From Desulfovibrionales bacterium (lineage in GTDB: Bacteria; Desulfobacterota; Desulfovibrionia; Desulfovibrionales; Desulfovibrionaceae), in NCBI GenBank assembly GCA_030156255.1, contig JASGMV010000040.1, positions 1 to 36,979 of the forward strand: a stretch of 36,979 nt of DNA, in the 5' to 3' direction. Every line of letters starts with the position of its first letter. The stretch's first letter is position 1. Made by a program: the position numbers and the translations under genes. The notes under the pieces were generated by a model. That model was not told where the DNA came from and did not search any database. It saw only the letters and a program-made list of their open reading frames with translations. Positions 1 through 8,369 of the stretch are shown here, one piece after another.

Positions 1-262
1 ATTCATAGGCAGTCACCTCCTCTTGGAGGTCTTGAGCTATCGCACAGTCGGAGTTGTAGTCAATGAAGTCGAATTCCACACGCCGCGTCGAGGAACCCGA
101 TGAATTTTGCTCAGATGCTTGTACTGCGAGGAGTCCAGTCCTCCTCCCAAGAGAGGAAACGAGACTGGTTTTTGATCGAGTCTGATTGTATACTCTGTTG
201 GAAGGATACGCCAGAACTGGCGCGGGACTGGCGATGGATCGCTCGGATCAGGCTGGGAACCC
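1..262. other. Left edge, no confident gene
   Basis: No gene can be assigned. On the plus strand one frame is open from the window edge to a TGA at 101-103 and could be the last 33 codons of an upstream gene. On the minus strand a different frame is open from about 245 leftward off the edge and also reads like protein (it contains EFDFIDYNSDC), but it has no convincing start or ribosome binding site. The two overlap, so at most one is real. The sequence to the left would decide. Confidence 0.3.
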
Positions 263-2455
263 ATGAGGCTCATAACAACGTTGGCGCATAACCCTTTTCG
301 TCCAAAGCTGTGGCATGCGCAGCTTCTTGGACTATTGGCCTCAAGTATTTTCCTGATGGCGGCCTTGACGCCTGCGATGGCCGCCGCCCCCGACCCTGCT
401 CTCAATCTGACTTCGGAGGAGACGGCCTGGCTCAATAAAAACAAGGACAGCATCCTGTATGGCCCCAATCCCTATTGGCCCCCAGGCGACTATATGGAGA
501 ACGGAGAGCACAAGGGGATTGTCGCCGATTACATCAAGATATTCGAAAAAAAGCTCGGTGTTGAATTTAAACGCGTCTATTATAGCGATTGGGATAGTTT
601 CTATCATGGCCTGATGACGGGCGAGTACGATCTTGTCGGCGCTTGCCAGGAAACCGAAGAGCGCCAAAAGGTTCTCGTATTCACCGAACCCTTCCTGAAA
701 ACGCGGCTTGTCGTTTTGACCAGGACGAACAGTCCGCGCCTGAAGTCCCTGGATGAGCTCAACTCCATGACAATCGCCGGGATCGAGGGGTATTCCAGCC
801 TGGACTACGTAACAACGAAATACCCCGGGGCCAAAATCGTTCACTGTGAAGATGACCTGACGGTTTTGCTGAAAGTGTCGGCGGGCGCGGCCGATGGGGG
901 CGTTATAGATTATATGCTGGCCAGCTATCTGGTCGACAAATACGGCATCACGAATCTGAAATACGACACCGAACTCGATTTTCACTGGGATCTGCGATTC
1001 GCCGTCAATAAAGAAAAATCCACGCTCCGATCGATTCTTGACAAGGCGCTTCACACCATAAGCGAGGAACAGCGGCAGGCTATTTATAATAGATGGGTGG
1101 GCATCAGGCTTGAACGCGGTCCGGGTTTTTTTGAACGCAACCTGGAAATTATTGCAGCCTTCTTCGTCGTTATTCTGTTCCTGCTCGTCGGGGTGATAAT
1201 CTTTAATCGCTTCCTACAAAAGCAGGTCTCCGCACGCACGAAGGAGCTCAAGCAAAATGAGCAAGTATTAAGGGATGCTAAAGACGCCGCCGAAGCCGCC
1301 AACCGGACCAAGAGCGAATTTCTCGCCAACATGAGCCATGAGATACGAACCCCTCTCAATGGAGTGATTGGCATGCTCCAACTTGCTAAAACCACAGATT
1401 TAAATAGCGAGCAGACAGAGTACGTCGAGACAGCCATCCGCTCGAGCAAACGATTGACTCGTCTGCTATCCGACATCCTCGACCTGGCCAGGGTGGAAGC
1501 CGGAAAGCTTGAAATCTCCATGGAGTCGTTTGATTTTAATGATGCGATGGAATCCATCCTGCAGCTTTTCGCCCCTTCCGCCAAAGAGAAGCAGTTGGAT
1601 TTGTTGATGCGCGTCAATCCCGGTATCCCGGCGGTGCTGCAAGGGGATGGCGCGCGGTTGCAGCAGGTGCTCAGCAATTTGGTCGGCAACGCCATCAAAT
1701 TCACGAACAAGGGAAGGGTTGAAATTGACGCCCAACCCATGCCGTCGCCCAACCCCAATAAATGCCGTGTGTTATTTTCGATCTCCGACACAGGGATAGG
1801 CATCAGCGACGAGGTGATGGGCAAGCTGTTTTCGCCTTTTACCCAGGCGGAAGGAAGCTACAAACGCCGATTTCAGGGGGCTGGCCTTGGACTGGTCATC
1901 TCAAAGCGTCTTGTGGCGCTCATGGGCGGCTCTATGGCTGTGGAAAGCGAAGAAGGAGTGGGGTCATCCTTTTATTGCAGCATCCCTTTCACCATTCCCG
2001 AGCCAACGGTTTTAGATCCTGGCGTTATCCAAAAAACGATACGCTCGGACAGCCTCAAGGTGCTGTTGGCGGAGGATGACGAGACATCGAGGATCGCGGC
2101 CCAGAAATATCTAGAGAAACTGGGACATCAGGTGCAGACTGTCGATGATGGAGAGCAGGCGCTTGCGAGACTGCAAGAAGCTCCCTTTGACATCGTGTTC
2201 ATGGACATTCAAATGCCCGCCCGCGACGGGATAGAAGCTACGAAAGCAATCAGAAGCGGGGACGCCGGAAACAAGAACAAGGACGTGCCTGTCGTCGCCA
2301 TGACGGCATACGCCATGAGCGGAGACAAAGAAAAGTTTTTGAAGGCCGGCATGAATGATTACATTCCCAAGCCGGTCGATATGGAAAAACTTCAGGCGTT
2401 ATTGGTGAAAATGTTCAAAGGTTATCGCGGCGGCGAGCAATCCGTTTCCTCATAA
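263..2455 (+). CDS. Hybrid sensor histidine kinase with periplasmic solute-binding sensor
   Basis: 730 residues. Likely signal/anchor at about 20-41, then one periplasmic bacterial extracellular solute-binding family 3 domain (about 50-285), a TM helix at about 294-314, a short coiled coil, HisKA with phospho-acceptor His359 (motif [10 protein letters not shown]), HATPase_c (N-box around NAIKF at 476-480, G1 DTGIG at 509, G2 GAGLGL at 539) and a C-terminal receiver with Asp648 and Lys703. There is no PAS or HAMP domain between membrane and kinase, as in simple BvgS/EvgS relatives, so ligand binding outside probably couples straight to HisKA. The ligand is unknown; family 3 domains usually bind amino acids or similar small solutes. 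No separate response regulator is adjacent, so the output partner lies elsewhere. The ribosome binding site before the ATG is weak, but the signal peptide supports this start. Confidence 0.93.
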   Translation: MRLITTLAHNPFRPKLWHAQLLGLLASSIFLMAALTPAMAAAPDPALNLTSEETAWLNKNKDSILYGPNPYWPPGDYMENGEHKGIVADYIKIFEKKLGVEFKRVYYSDWDSFYHGLMTGEYDLVGACQETEERQKVLVFTEPFLKTRLVVLTRTNSPRLKSLDELNSMTIAGIEGYSSLDYVTTKYPGAKIVHCEDDLTVLLKVSAGAADGGVIDYMLASYLVDKYGITNLKYDTELDFHWDLRFAVNKEKSTLRSILDKALHTISEEQRQAIYNRWVGIRLERGPGFFERNLEIIAAFFVVILFLLVGVIIFNRFLQKQVSARTKELKQNEQVLRDAKDAAEAANRTKSEFLANMSHEIRTPLNGVIGMLQLAKTTDLNSEQTEYVETAIRSSKRLTRLLSDILDLARVEAGKLEISMESFDFNDAMESILQLFAPSAKEKQLDLLMRVNPGIPAVLQGDGARLQQVLSNLVGNAIKFTNKGRVEIDAQPMPSPNPNKCRVLFSISDTGIGISDEVMGKLFSPFTQAEGSYKRRFQGAGLGLVISKRLVALMGGSMAVESEEGVGSSFYCSIPFTIPEPTVLDPGVIQKTIRSDSLKVLLAEDDETSRIAAQKYLEKLGHQVQTVDDGEQALARLQEAPFDIVFMDIQMPARDGIEATKAIRSGDAGNKNKDVPVVAMTAYAMSGDKEKFLKAGMNDYIPKPVDMEKLQALLVKMFKGYRGGEQSVSS

Positions 2456-2639
2456 CCGCGCGGGAATAGATGCGAGACTTTGTTGGCGACAATGATCAGA
2501 AGGCGACGCCTGCGGGGGCGAGGGGAGGACGTTCGCCTTGGCGTCCAGGGCGACAGCGGACTCCATGCGCTTTTCTTCGGCATCCGTAGGGGATCGATGA
2601 TTCCGCTCCAACGCTCGATATTCCGCACCGGCCGCTGCT

Positions 2640-2659
2640 CCCCGCACGGCGCCGCGGGG
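2640..2659. terminator. GC hairpin between convergent genes
   Basis: CCCCGC and GCGGGG form a six-pair stem around an eight-base loop in the 220-bp gap between the ends of the kinase gene and the DsrE-family gene. No T tract follows on either strand, so an intrinsic terminator is only possible, not shown. Confidence 0.25.
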
Positions 2660-2675
2660 GCGTAGGCTCCCGTCA

Positions 2676-3017
2676 TCATATGGTGATCAGAGGCGCCTGC
2701 TCCTTGATGAGTTCGGTCAAAGGCGCGCCCCACATCTGTACGTCGACCCCAAGGCTCTGAAGCGCGTCTTTCACCCCGAGCCGGTCGGCGCAGGCTTCAC
2801 ACGCGCAGAACTCGACGCCGTCGTTCTGGGCGTCCGTTATCAGAGTTTGAATGTGCGGGTTTTCGGCGGCCAGTTGCGCCGTCGCTCCCCAGATAATCAC
2901 CTTCACTTTTTCCCACCACCCCCTTCGCGCGGAATTGCTGGCATACATCAACACCATCAACTCGGACGTCACGGGGTCCGCGTTGGTCCACAGGATGTTC
3001 AACTTGTCCTTGTCCAT
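2676..3017 (-). CDS. DsrE-family small protein
   Basis: 113 residues, one DsrE/DsrF-like domain. The N-terminal strand and phosphate-loop-like start (LNILWTNADPVTSELM), a central segment (KVIIWGATAQLAAENP) and the cysteine motif CEACADRLG at about 72-80 are typical of the cytoplasmic DsrE-like family, whose members often take part in sulfur relay or oligomerise as small redox or sulfur carriers. No function can be given for this member. A strong ribosome binding site (AAAGGAGGAGG) precedes the ATG. It diverges from a TetR regulator, and its candidate promoter lies between two matching operator-like repeats, so repression by that regulator is likely. Confidence 0.85.
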   Translation of the reverse strand: MDKDKLNILWTNADPVTSELMVLMYASNSARRGWWEKVKVIIWGATAQLAAENPHIQTLITDAQNDGVEFCACEACADRLGVKDALQSLGVDVQMWGAPLTELIKEQAPLITI

Positions 3018-3125
3018 GGCTCCTCCTCCTTTTTATCGTTCATGAGCCGCGGCGCGAGTTTCGGAAGACGCCCGGCTTGTTTCCTGCCGCCTGTTTCGTC
3101 CGGCGTCTCGTCGCATCGAGTCAAC

Positions 3126-3192
3126 TTGAATGTTCACTAAAGTTAGAGACAGGGAAAGCGCTTGTCAACAACTTTTTGAATGTTTACTCAAA
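3126..3192. promoter_or_regulatory. Pair of TetR operator-like repeats flanking the promoter
   Basis: TTGAATGTTCACTAAA (3126-3141) and TTGAATGTTTACTCAAA (3176-3192) are near-identical direct repeats whose starts are exactly 50 bp apart, about five helical turns. Each is an imperfect dyad of the form TGAATG-N2-TACTCA, a layout common for TetR-family sites. The first overlaps the -10 of the minus-strand promoter and the second lies just upstream of its -35. The second also overlaps a weak plus-strand -10-like TACTCA placed 17 bases after TTGTCA, which could serve the TetR gene itself. Binding by the adjacent TetR protein is inferred. Confidence 0.55.
3140..3168 (-). promoter_or_regulatory. Sigma-70-type promoter of the DsrE-family gene
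   Basis: On the minus strand a perfect TTGACA (3168-3163) is followed after exactly 17 bases by TAACTT (3145-3140). The start codon is about 120 bases downstream. This is the best-formed promoter-like pair in the window. Confidence 0.65.
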
Positions 3193-3246
3193 ACGAGGGC
3201 GTAATTCGCGACTCGTTGAATCCCGGCTCGCCCGCGAGGTGCATCC

Positions 3247-3819
3247 ATGGCGAAAGCTCAGTACGACAGGGAAGAGGTCATCGATAAATCGCTCGAATTG
3301 TTTTGGCGGAACGGCTTCAGCGGTTCGTCCATGCAGCAGGTGGTGGAGACGACGGGCCTCAAGCCCGGGTCGATCTACTATTCGTTCGGGAACAAGGAAG
3401 CCTTGTTCAAGGAAGCCTTGGACCACTACGCCCGGGCGAGTCTTGCGCGAATCCGGACCACGCTGGATTCCGCGCCGAGCGTCGGGGAAGGCCTTTGCCT
3501 GTTTTTGGAGAGGATGGCGGGCGAGGCCGCCAAGCAAGAATTCCGAAGCTGCTTTCTGGTCAAGACTCAGCTCGAACTGGCGGCTGACGGCGGCGAATTG
3601 CACGCCTTCGCCGCCGCCAAGCTGCGCGAGGTGGAGGCCCTTTTCCAGAGCTATCTCGAAAGAGAATATGACAGGGAGACGAGCAGGAATCGTGCGGCCG
3701 GCATCATGCTGCACATCTTCGGCATGCGCGTCTACGGCTACCAGCCGAACTCGGTGGATCGCATGCTCCGGGTGCTGCGTGAAAGCTTGCCCTGGCTGCC
3801 ATGGCCCGACGAACCTTGA
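3247..3819 (+). CDS. TetR/AcrR-family transcriptional regulator
   Basis: 190 residues. The N-terminal helix-turn-helix domain (about 6-60) carries the usual pattern: GFSGSSMQQVVETTGLKPGSIYYSFGNKEALF. The C-terminal ligand-binding half has RSCFLVKTQLELA, matching the GCL(L/V)-type segment of one TetR subgroup. GAGGTG lies eight bases before the ATG. It diverges from the DsrE-family gene, with two operator-like repeats between them, so it probably represses that gene and itself. The inducer is unknown. The ferric-reductase-like gene begins 120 bases downstream on the same strand and could be co-transcribed. Confidence 0.92.
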   Translation: MAKAQYDREEVIDKSLELFWRNGFSGSSMQQVVETTGLKPGSIYYSFGNKEALFKEALDHYARASLARIRTTLDSAPSVGEGLCLFLERMAGEAAKQEFRSCFLVKTQLELAADGGELHAFAAAKLREVEALFQSYLEREYDRETSRNRAAGIMLHIFGMRVYGYQPNSVDRMLRVLRESLPWLPWPDEP

Positions 3820-3938
3820 GCCCCTCCAGCCGTGGGCTCAAGTCCACGCCCGAAAGAACATATCTATCGGGCGCCATGGCGCAGTCTGCGGCTATGTGGT
3901 ACGAGCACCGGAAAGCGTAGACTTCGGAGGGGTTCCAC

Positions 3939-5282
3939 GTGTTAAAGATCATGATGCTGGCGGTATACAGCCTCTCTCCATTGATTCCGGCTATCCTGTT
4001 TTTTTCCGCGCCCACGGGGGCGTTGACGAAAGGCTTGAACGCGGTCGCCGTGACTTTCGGCATGGTCGCTTACGTCTGTTTTTGTTGGCAGTTCATTCTT
4101 GTCTCTCGCGTAAAGTTCATCGAACGCGTTGTCGGGCAGGACCGCCTGATTCGATTCCATCTGTACGTTGCTCTTGGCGCATTGGCGTGTGCAGGGCTTC
4201 ATTCCAGCCTGATTCCGGGACTGAAGGGGAATGGACTGCAGGCTTCGATCGGACAATTGGCGTTGAATATATTCATATATATTTCAATATTCAGCGCTAT
4301 ATTTTTAAGCGATTTTTTCGTAACCAAGATTCCACACGCCAAGAAATGGCGCGATCTTCTCGTTGCCCGCATCCGCTTGGACCGTAAATGGTCCCTCTAC
4401 GCGCACCGGGTGCTGGCCCTTGCTCTGGCCTTGGCCTGTCTGCATATCATGCTTGCACCCGTGCAGGGGCGGGCCCTCTTTAAAGGTTCGATTTTCATCT
4501 ACTGGGCAGTGGCGATGTCCGTGTATGGTTACCGTGCGTTTCCCCGCAAACGGCGCCTTGGCCGGAGGCCGTACCGAGTCACGGAAGTGAGGCCGGAGTC
4601 AAAGGACGCTTGGACCGTTTCTTTGGAGCCTGCAAGCGGCCAGGCGTCCATATCTTTTGCGCCTGGCCAGTTTATCTATTTCACGCCGCTGACCGGGAAA
4701 CTGCAACGGGAGGAGCATCCATTCAGCATATCCTCGTCGCCCCGCGAGAACATCAGTGTGACCGTCAAGTCGCTCGGTGATTTCACCTCGAAAATCGGCG
4801 GCCTGGAGCGTGGTGATTATGTCCGGGTGGACGGTCCTTACGGCAGATTCAGCTACCGCCTCGTCCGCCGTGGCGCCGAGCTGGTTTTCATCGCCGGGGG
4901 AATCGGCGTAACGCCGTTTCTCAGCATGCTGCAGGACCTTTCCCGCGAGGCCCCCGATAGAAAGGTGATTTTGCTATGGGGCGCAAAGCATGAAAAGGAT
5001 CTGATTCGCGTCAAGGAGATCGAAGCTTTGGCCGACCGGCTGCCCAACCTGTCCTTTTATCCCGTACTGTCCCGAGAGACGAGTTACAGCGGTTTGCGAG
5101 GCCGTATCGACAAAAATTTGTTGGTAAGGATTTTAGGGCCGCAGCCGGCCGGCGGGGCGGGCGACGCGCAAAGGGAGTTTTTTATTTGCGCGCCGCCCGT
5201 GGTTATCGATAGCGTTGCGCGCTTTCTGCAGCAGTTGGGCGTGGCGAAGCGGAAGATTCATTTCGAAAAATTTTCCTTTTGA
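3939..5282 (+). CDS. Ferric-reductase-like transmembrane flavoprotein
   Basis: 447 residues, GTG start nine bases after CGGAGGGG. The N-terminal half has about six hydrophobic segments with two His pairs, His74/His88 and His156/His169, at the spacing expected of bis-heme ligands in the ferric reductase-like/NADPH oxidase superfamily. The C-terminal half is a ferredoxin-reductase-type module: FAD site HPFSISSS at 260-267, GPYGRF at 299-304, NAD(P)-binding GGIGVTPF at 320-327 and a terminal ICAPP at 416-420, where many relatives have CGPP. It should move electrons from NAD(P)H through FAD and heme across the inner membrane. The acceptor (metal, oxygen, quinone or a protein) cannot be told from sequence. 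Nearby DsrE/TetR genes hint at a redox or stress setting, but this is only context. Confidence 0.88.
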   Translation: MLKIMMLAVYSLSPLIPAILFFSAPTGALTKGLNAVAVTFGMVAYVCFCWQFILVSRVKFIERVVGQDRLIRFHLYVALGALACAGLHSSLIPGLKGNGLQASIGQLALNIFIYISIFSAIFLSDFFVTKIPHAKKWRDLLVARIRLDRKWSLYAHRVLALALALACLHIMLAPVQGRALFKGSIFIYWAVAMSVYGYRAFPRKRRLGRRPYRVTEVRPESKDAWTVSLEPASGQASISFAPGQFIYFTPLTGKLQREEHPFSISSSPRENISVTVKSLGDFTSKIGGLERGDYVRVDGPYGRFSYRLVRRGAELVFIAGGIGVTPFLSMLQDLSREAPDRKVILLWGAKHEKDLIRVKEIEALADRLPNLSFYPVLSRETSYSGLRGRIDKNLLVRILGPQPAGGAGDAQREFFICAPPVVIDSVARFLQQLGVAKRKIHFEKFSF

Positions 5283-5334
5283 GGTGGAGGGGCCGCTTGC
5301 TTTGTCCTTTGCGGCCATCGCGCGCCATACAATA

Positions 5335-5457
5335 GAGCATATTACGCTTGAAATGCTTGCTTCACGGCGAGCGTAGCTCGCCTGCAAGCATTCCGCAGCA
5401 ATGATTTGCGGAAAAATCCTTGCCGAGCAGTTAAATTTTTTCAAAGTTAACCTGCTC
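5335..5457 (-). repeat. Three-hairpin repeat, copy A (inverted)
   Basis: Read on the minus strand it begins GAGCAGGTTAAC and ends ATATGCTC. It has three hairpins in order: a first arm pair GAGCAG/CTGCTC with inner TTAA/TTAA, a second around AAGGATTT/AAATC, and a third GAATGCTTGC/GCAAGCATTT enclosing GGCGAGC-TACGCTCGCC. Over the last 91 bases it matches copy B at roughly 85 percent by hand alignment. It starts 52 bases after the ferric-reductase-like stop. The rest of the 453-base gap (5283-5735) shows no gene. Confidence 0.8.
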
Positions 5458-5735
5458 AAGCGGCTCAAGCGGGGAGCAGTGAGGAGACGGCCCTGCGCGT
5501 TCTATCCCTTGGTCTCAGTATTGAGAGAATGCGGCGCCCTGCATGTTGCTCAATAAAGAGGACGCTCGTCTGCGATCTGGACATCGCCAGCGAAATTTGT
5601 TTTTATCGTTAAACGTTCGGCTTCCGCCGCGCGGTGGCGTCGGGTTCGGCTTTTATCCGGGGGCCGCAGACAACTGATTGCCCCGCCAGCGCTTCCGTCG
5701 CGGACGGGCAACAATCTAGCAGCAGAGGGAGCATC

Positions 5736-6182
5736 ATGTACCTCATTTATCTTGCCGCGGCGTCTTTGTTGTTCGCTCTTGTAAACATCATTTTTTTTGG
5801 CGGTCCCGTGGCGGCCTCGCTTGTGAAATGGATATTGACCATCCTGGTCGGCTTTGGATCGATCTGGGCTTTTTTGGGGCATTATTTCAAATCCGACGAG
5901 ACCGCACGCTTCATCGGCTGGCCGGAGGGGAATCCTTTTCAAAAGGAGATCGCTTTCGCCAACCTGGGCTTGGGAGTGAGCGGCGTGCTGTGTCTCTTCT
6001 CCGGTACGGGATTTTGGCTGGCCACCATGGTCTTCACCACGATTTTCATGGTCGGGGCCTTCTCGGTCCATGTGGGTGAGCAAAAGCGCACCGGAAACCG
6101 CAACCCCGGCAACGCGGGAGGCATTTTTTACGCGGACATCACGATTCCCATTGTCTTGTGGTTTCTCTACCTTTTCGTCTAG
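5736..6182 (+). CDS. Four-TM conserved membrane protein, DUF6790-like
   Basis: 148 residues with four predicted hydrophobic helices (about 2-20, 27-45, 70-92, 93-112 or nearby, plus a hydrophobic C-terminus). Polar conserved-looking features between helices include NPFQKEIAFANLGLG, a His in SVHVGEQK, and NPGNAGGIFYADI before the last helix, resembling the DUF6790 family. Function is unknown. The ATG at 5736 is chosen because AGAGGGAG sits five bases before it and the protein begins directly with a TM helix; the frame stays open 34 codons upstream without a plausible signal. The gene lies alone between two inverted copies of the three-hairpin repeat. Confidence 0.8.
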   Translation: MYLIYLAAASLLFALVNIIFFGGPVAASLVKWILTILVGFGSIWAFLGHYFKSDETARFIGWPEGNPFQKEIAFANLGLGVSGVLCLFSGTGFWLATMVFTTIFMVGAFSVHVGEQKRTGNRNPGNAGGIFYADITIPIVLWFLYLFV

Positions 6183-6262
6183 CTGCGTTCTCGAAGCAGC
6201 CCACTCGGCGGCTGGCGTGAATGCATACGGTACGCCGGGAATGCTGAACGGACCGGCCAGCA

Positions 6263-6383
6263 GCAGCTGAATATTGAAAATATTCAACTGCGCGGCAAGG
6301 ATTTGCGGGCAAATCCTTGCCGCGAAATGCTTGCCGGCGGGTGACGCTCGCCGTGAAGCAGGCATTTCAAGCGCAGTATGCTC
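6263..6383 (+). repeat. Three-hairpin repeat, copy B
   Basis: Starts GCAGCTGAATATTG, then the core CGGCAAGGATTTGCGG, then GAAATGCTTGCC paired with GAAGCAGGCATTTC, ending TATGCTC. The first hairpin has different arms from the other copies (TGAATAT/ATATTCA) but remains base-paired. It lies 80 bases after the DUF6790-like gene and is inverted relative to copy A. Confidence 0.8.
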
Positions 6384-6497
6384 TGAAAAACGACGCGCTG
6401 GAGCTGCGGCTTTCCCGACAAGATGTCCTCCCGACGGTTATCCTCGCTGTGCACAGGCTTGACCGAATAAAGGCCTGTGGGCTATATGACGCGTTCG

Positions 6498-6515
6498 CCC
6501 GGCGTTTCCGCCGGG
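6498..6515. terminator. Perfect hairpin just before the tRNA gene
   Basis: CCCGGCG-TTTC-CGCCGGG, seven perfect pairs, 14 bases before the tRNA. It is followed by TGCGATTTTG, a poor T tract. It may be a terminator for upstream transcription or a tRNA-leader element. Confidence 0.35.
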
Positions 6516-6529
6516 TGCGATTTTGATGC

Positions 6530-6625
6530 GGAGAGGTACCGAAGTACGGTCGTAACGGGCCCGACTCGAAATCGGGTTGTCGCTGAGTAAGCGGCACGTG
6601 GGTTCGAATCCCACCCTCTCCGCCA
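6530..6625 (+). tRNA. tRNA-Ser (anticodon CGA)
   Basis: A complete class II tRNA: acceptor stem GGAGAGG/CCTCTCC, D stem CCG/CGG, anticodon stem CCCGA/TCGGG with loop CTCGAAA giving anticodon CGA (reads UCG), a long variable arm with stem GTCGC/GCGGC, T arm GTGGG-TTCGAAT-CCCAC, discriminator G and an encoded CCA. TCTTTTTT directly after (6627-6634) can end transcription. No copy of its 3' end was seen elsewhere, so there is no sign of an island inserted here. 6626-6910 holds no other recognised feature. Confidence 0.97.
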
Positions 6626-6910
6626 TCTTTTTTAAGAACTCGCTCCATTCATTTTTCTAGCGTTCAAATCAAATAACCGCACGCCTGGGCAGTTGCACCT
6701 GCTACAGGCCCACGTCCTCGCCGGTGATTGTCCCTGCGACGCAGCGCCGTCATCCCTTTGTATAGCGCTTTCTGCAATTTGCTCTAGCCGTCAGCGATAG
6801 CAGGCCGCTGAAAGCAACATTTCTATCACCCTATAGTTGCTCTGTTTTGCGGCCGATATGGTTGTGATGGCGTTCGTTTAACCATTGCTGAGAATATGCA
6901 TGGAGTCCTT

Positions 6911-7510
6911 ATGGATATCGGTATGACGCAACCATTTGTTGTTTCTTCTGGCCAACAGGGCGTTTCGCCCAACGTCGACGCCAACATCGACAGCCTTGCC
7001 GGGGCGGATGGAGCAAGTCGGCGAATGGGAGAGGTCGACGCGCCGGCTGGCGGGGACGACGTACGCATTTCGGAAGCCGCCCGGAATCTGTTTGCCGAAG
7101 CCGCCGCGAATCAAGGACTGGCTGAACAAAATGGCGGGAAGGATGCATCCGCAGACGCTGCGGAGCATTCAGCCGGAGCGTTCGAAACTTCGGGCGAATC
7201 TCCGCAGGCGACCGGGGCTGAAGAGAGCGAAGGGACCGGCGATGCGGAGGAAAGCCATAGCCCTAAAGAGGAGATGCTTGATAGGCTTTATGAGCAGTTG
7301 GAAGAGGCGCAGGAAAGGCTGGAAGCGGCCCAAGAGCAGCTGAAGGCGGCCATGGCCGAGCTCAATAAGTCGACGGAGGACGAGTCGGCGAAGCTCGCAG
7401 CGCAAACCCGGGTTGACGCCGCCCAGTTGGCGGCCGTTCAGGCGCAAGAGGAGGTGGCGGAAGTTCAGCAAGCAATCCAGGATGCTCTTTCGGAGAAACA
7501 AAGAAGATAA
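6911..7510 (+). CDS. Hypothetical acidic coiled-coil protein
   Basis: 199 residues from the ATG at 6911, preceded by GGAG five bases upstream; an in-frame ATG at 6896 is possible but lacks a ribosome binding site. The N-terminal half is polar and low-complexity (Ala, Gly, Glu, Asp, Ser), with a short segment VRISEAARNLF like the N-terminal peptide seen in some secreted or FlgM-like proteins. The C-terminal half (about 115-195) is a strong predicted coiled coil rich in Glu, Ala, Gln and Leu. No TM helix or signal peptide is seen. I do not recognise a family and assign no function. Confidence 0.7.
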   Translation: MDIGMTQPFVVSSGQQGVSPNVDANIDSLAGADGASRRMGEVDAPAGGDDVRISEAARNLFAEAAANQGLAEQNGGKDASADAAEHSAGAFETSGESPQATGAEESEGTGDAEESHSPKEEMLDRLYEQLEEAQERLEAAQEQLKAAMAELNKSTEDESAKLAAQTRVDAAQLAAVQAQEEVAEVQQAIQDALSEKQRR

Positions 7511-7701
7511 CAGTTAGGAAGCGAAAGGCCGCTTCGAACCGCCTTGACGCGCTGTTTTCGGATACGCAGGCGTTCACTGCGGAATTCGCGAGTGCACAAG
7601 GTTGCCCAGCATGGGGGGACGCAGCAGGTTCTCGTCCGGGGTCGTAAATTTCCATCCCACCTCCGGCCCTGCCGCCGCTTCGGCCTGTCTCCCCGCGCGG
7701 T

Positions 7702-8109
7702 CTATTCGCCGCGCGCCCATTTCCGAATCCAGCGTTTTACCGGATCTTGCACGGAGGAGGCGGCCTCCGAGTAGTTGGGATTGCCCGTGGCGTAGATGAT
7801 GGGCAGTTCGGCGCCCGGGGCCATGATCTCGGCTTCCTGGGGCGGCAGGCAGCTTGTTCCGTAGCGGGAGACGCCGGACTGGTCCACGAAGCGGTAGCGC
7901 ACCATGCGGCAAGGCTGGCCGGAGATGCTGCTTTGCCCGGCGGCGACGTCCACAACTTTGGCGAACGTCTCCTGGCTGCTTAATGCGAACATGCGCTCCT
8001 CGCGCATGGTTTGATAGGGAAGGATCGACAGCAAAAAGATCACCAACGCGGCGGCCGCCAGTCCGATCAGCGTGCGAACGCGCAGACGGCGTTTAGACTT
8101 GGCCGCCAT
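7702..8109 (-). CDS. DUF3592-like small membrane protein
   Basis: 135 residues. A basic N-terminus (KSKRRLRVR) and one TM helix (about 13-31) are followed by an extra-cytoplasmic domain with the DUF3592-type pattern: AKVVDV, then VRYRFVDQSGVSRYG, a proline-glycine turn (APGAELPIIYATGNPN) near the end. Two Cys residues (in GQPCRM and TSCLPP) could pair outside the membrane. Function is unknown. It stands alone on the minus strand, diverging from the TPR gene; 7511-7701 contains nothing I can name. Confidence 0.75.
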   Translation of the reverse strand: MAAKSKRRLRVRTLIGLAAAALVIFLLSILPYQTMREERMFALSSQETFAKVVDVAAGQSSISGQPCRMVRYRFVDQSGVSRYGTSCLPPQEAEIMAPGAELPIIYATGNPNYSEAASSVQDPVKRWIRKWARGE

Positions 8110-8171
8110 AGCGCATATCCGTTGTTTGATGGAGCGCCGGCGCGGCGGTTTTGCTCCAGGTGATCCGAGGC

Positions 8172-8369
8172 ATGCAACCTCCCGGTTCGCAGTGGGTTCG
8201 TTATTCGAAGAAATTACGTGAATTTGCTTCTACCGGCAAGCGCTCGTCCTTACCTGCGCGCAGGCTTTGGGACCGGGAAAGCTTGAAGCTGGCGGGGAAA
8301 GAGCGTAAGAAAATCTTGTCCGCCACGGCGGTCGTATGTGGGATTTTGATTGAAAAGGGGCTGGGCTGA
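8172..8369 (+). CDS. Possible small basic ORF upstream of the TPR gene
   Basis: 65 codons from an ATG nine bases after AGGTG, ending in TGA immediately before the ATG of the next gene. The peptide is basic (many Lys/Arg) with a short hydrophobic end (ILSATAVVCGILIEKG). Abutting stop and start would fit translational coupling, but there is no family match and the frame could be chance. Treat as doubtful. Confidence 0.22.
   Translation: MQPPGSQWVRYSKKLREFASTGKRSSLPARRLWDRESLKLAGKERKKILSATAVVCGILIEKGLG

Noticed and set aside
100-291. Open frame at the left edge on the plus strand
   Set aside because: Overlaps the kinase start, has no family pattern and no ribosome binding site; probably chance.
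6530-6625. Island attachment site at the tRNA-Ser 3' end
   Set aside because: No integrase gene and no repeated copy of the tRNA 3' end within the window.
7574-7701. Continuation of a minus-strand frame past the DUF3592-like stop
   Set aside because: Different frame from the gene, no start of its own, Arg/Pro-rich shadow composition.
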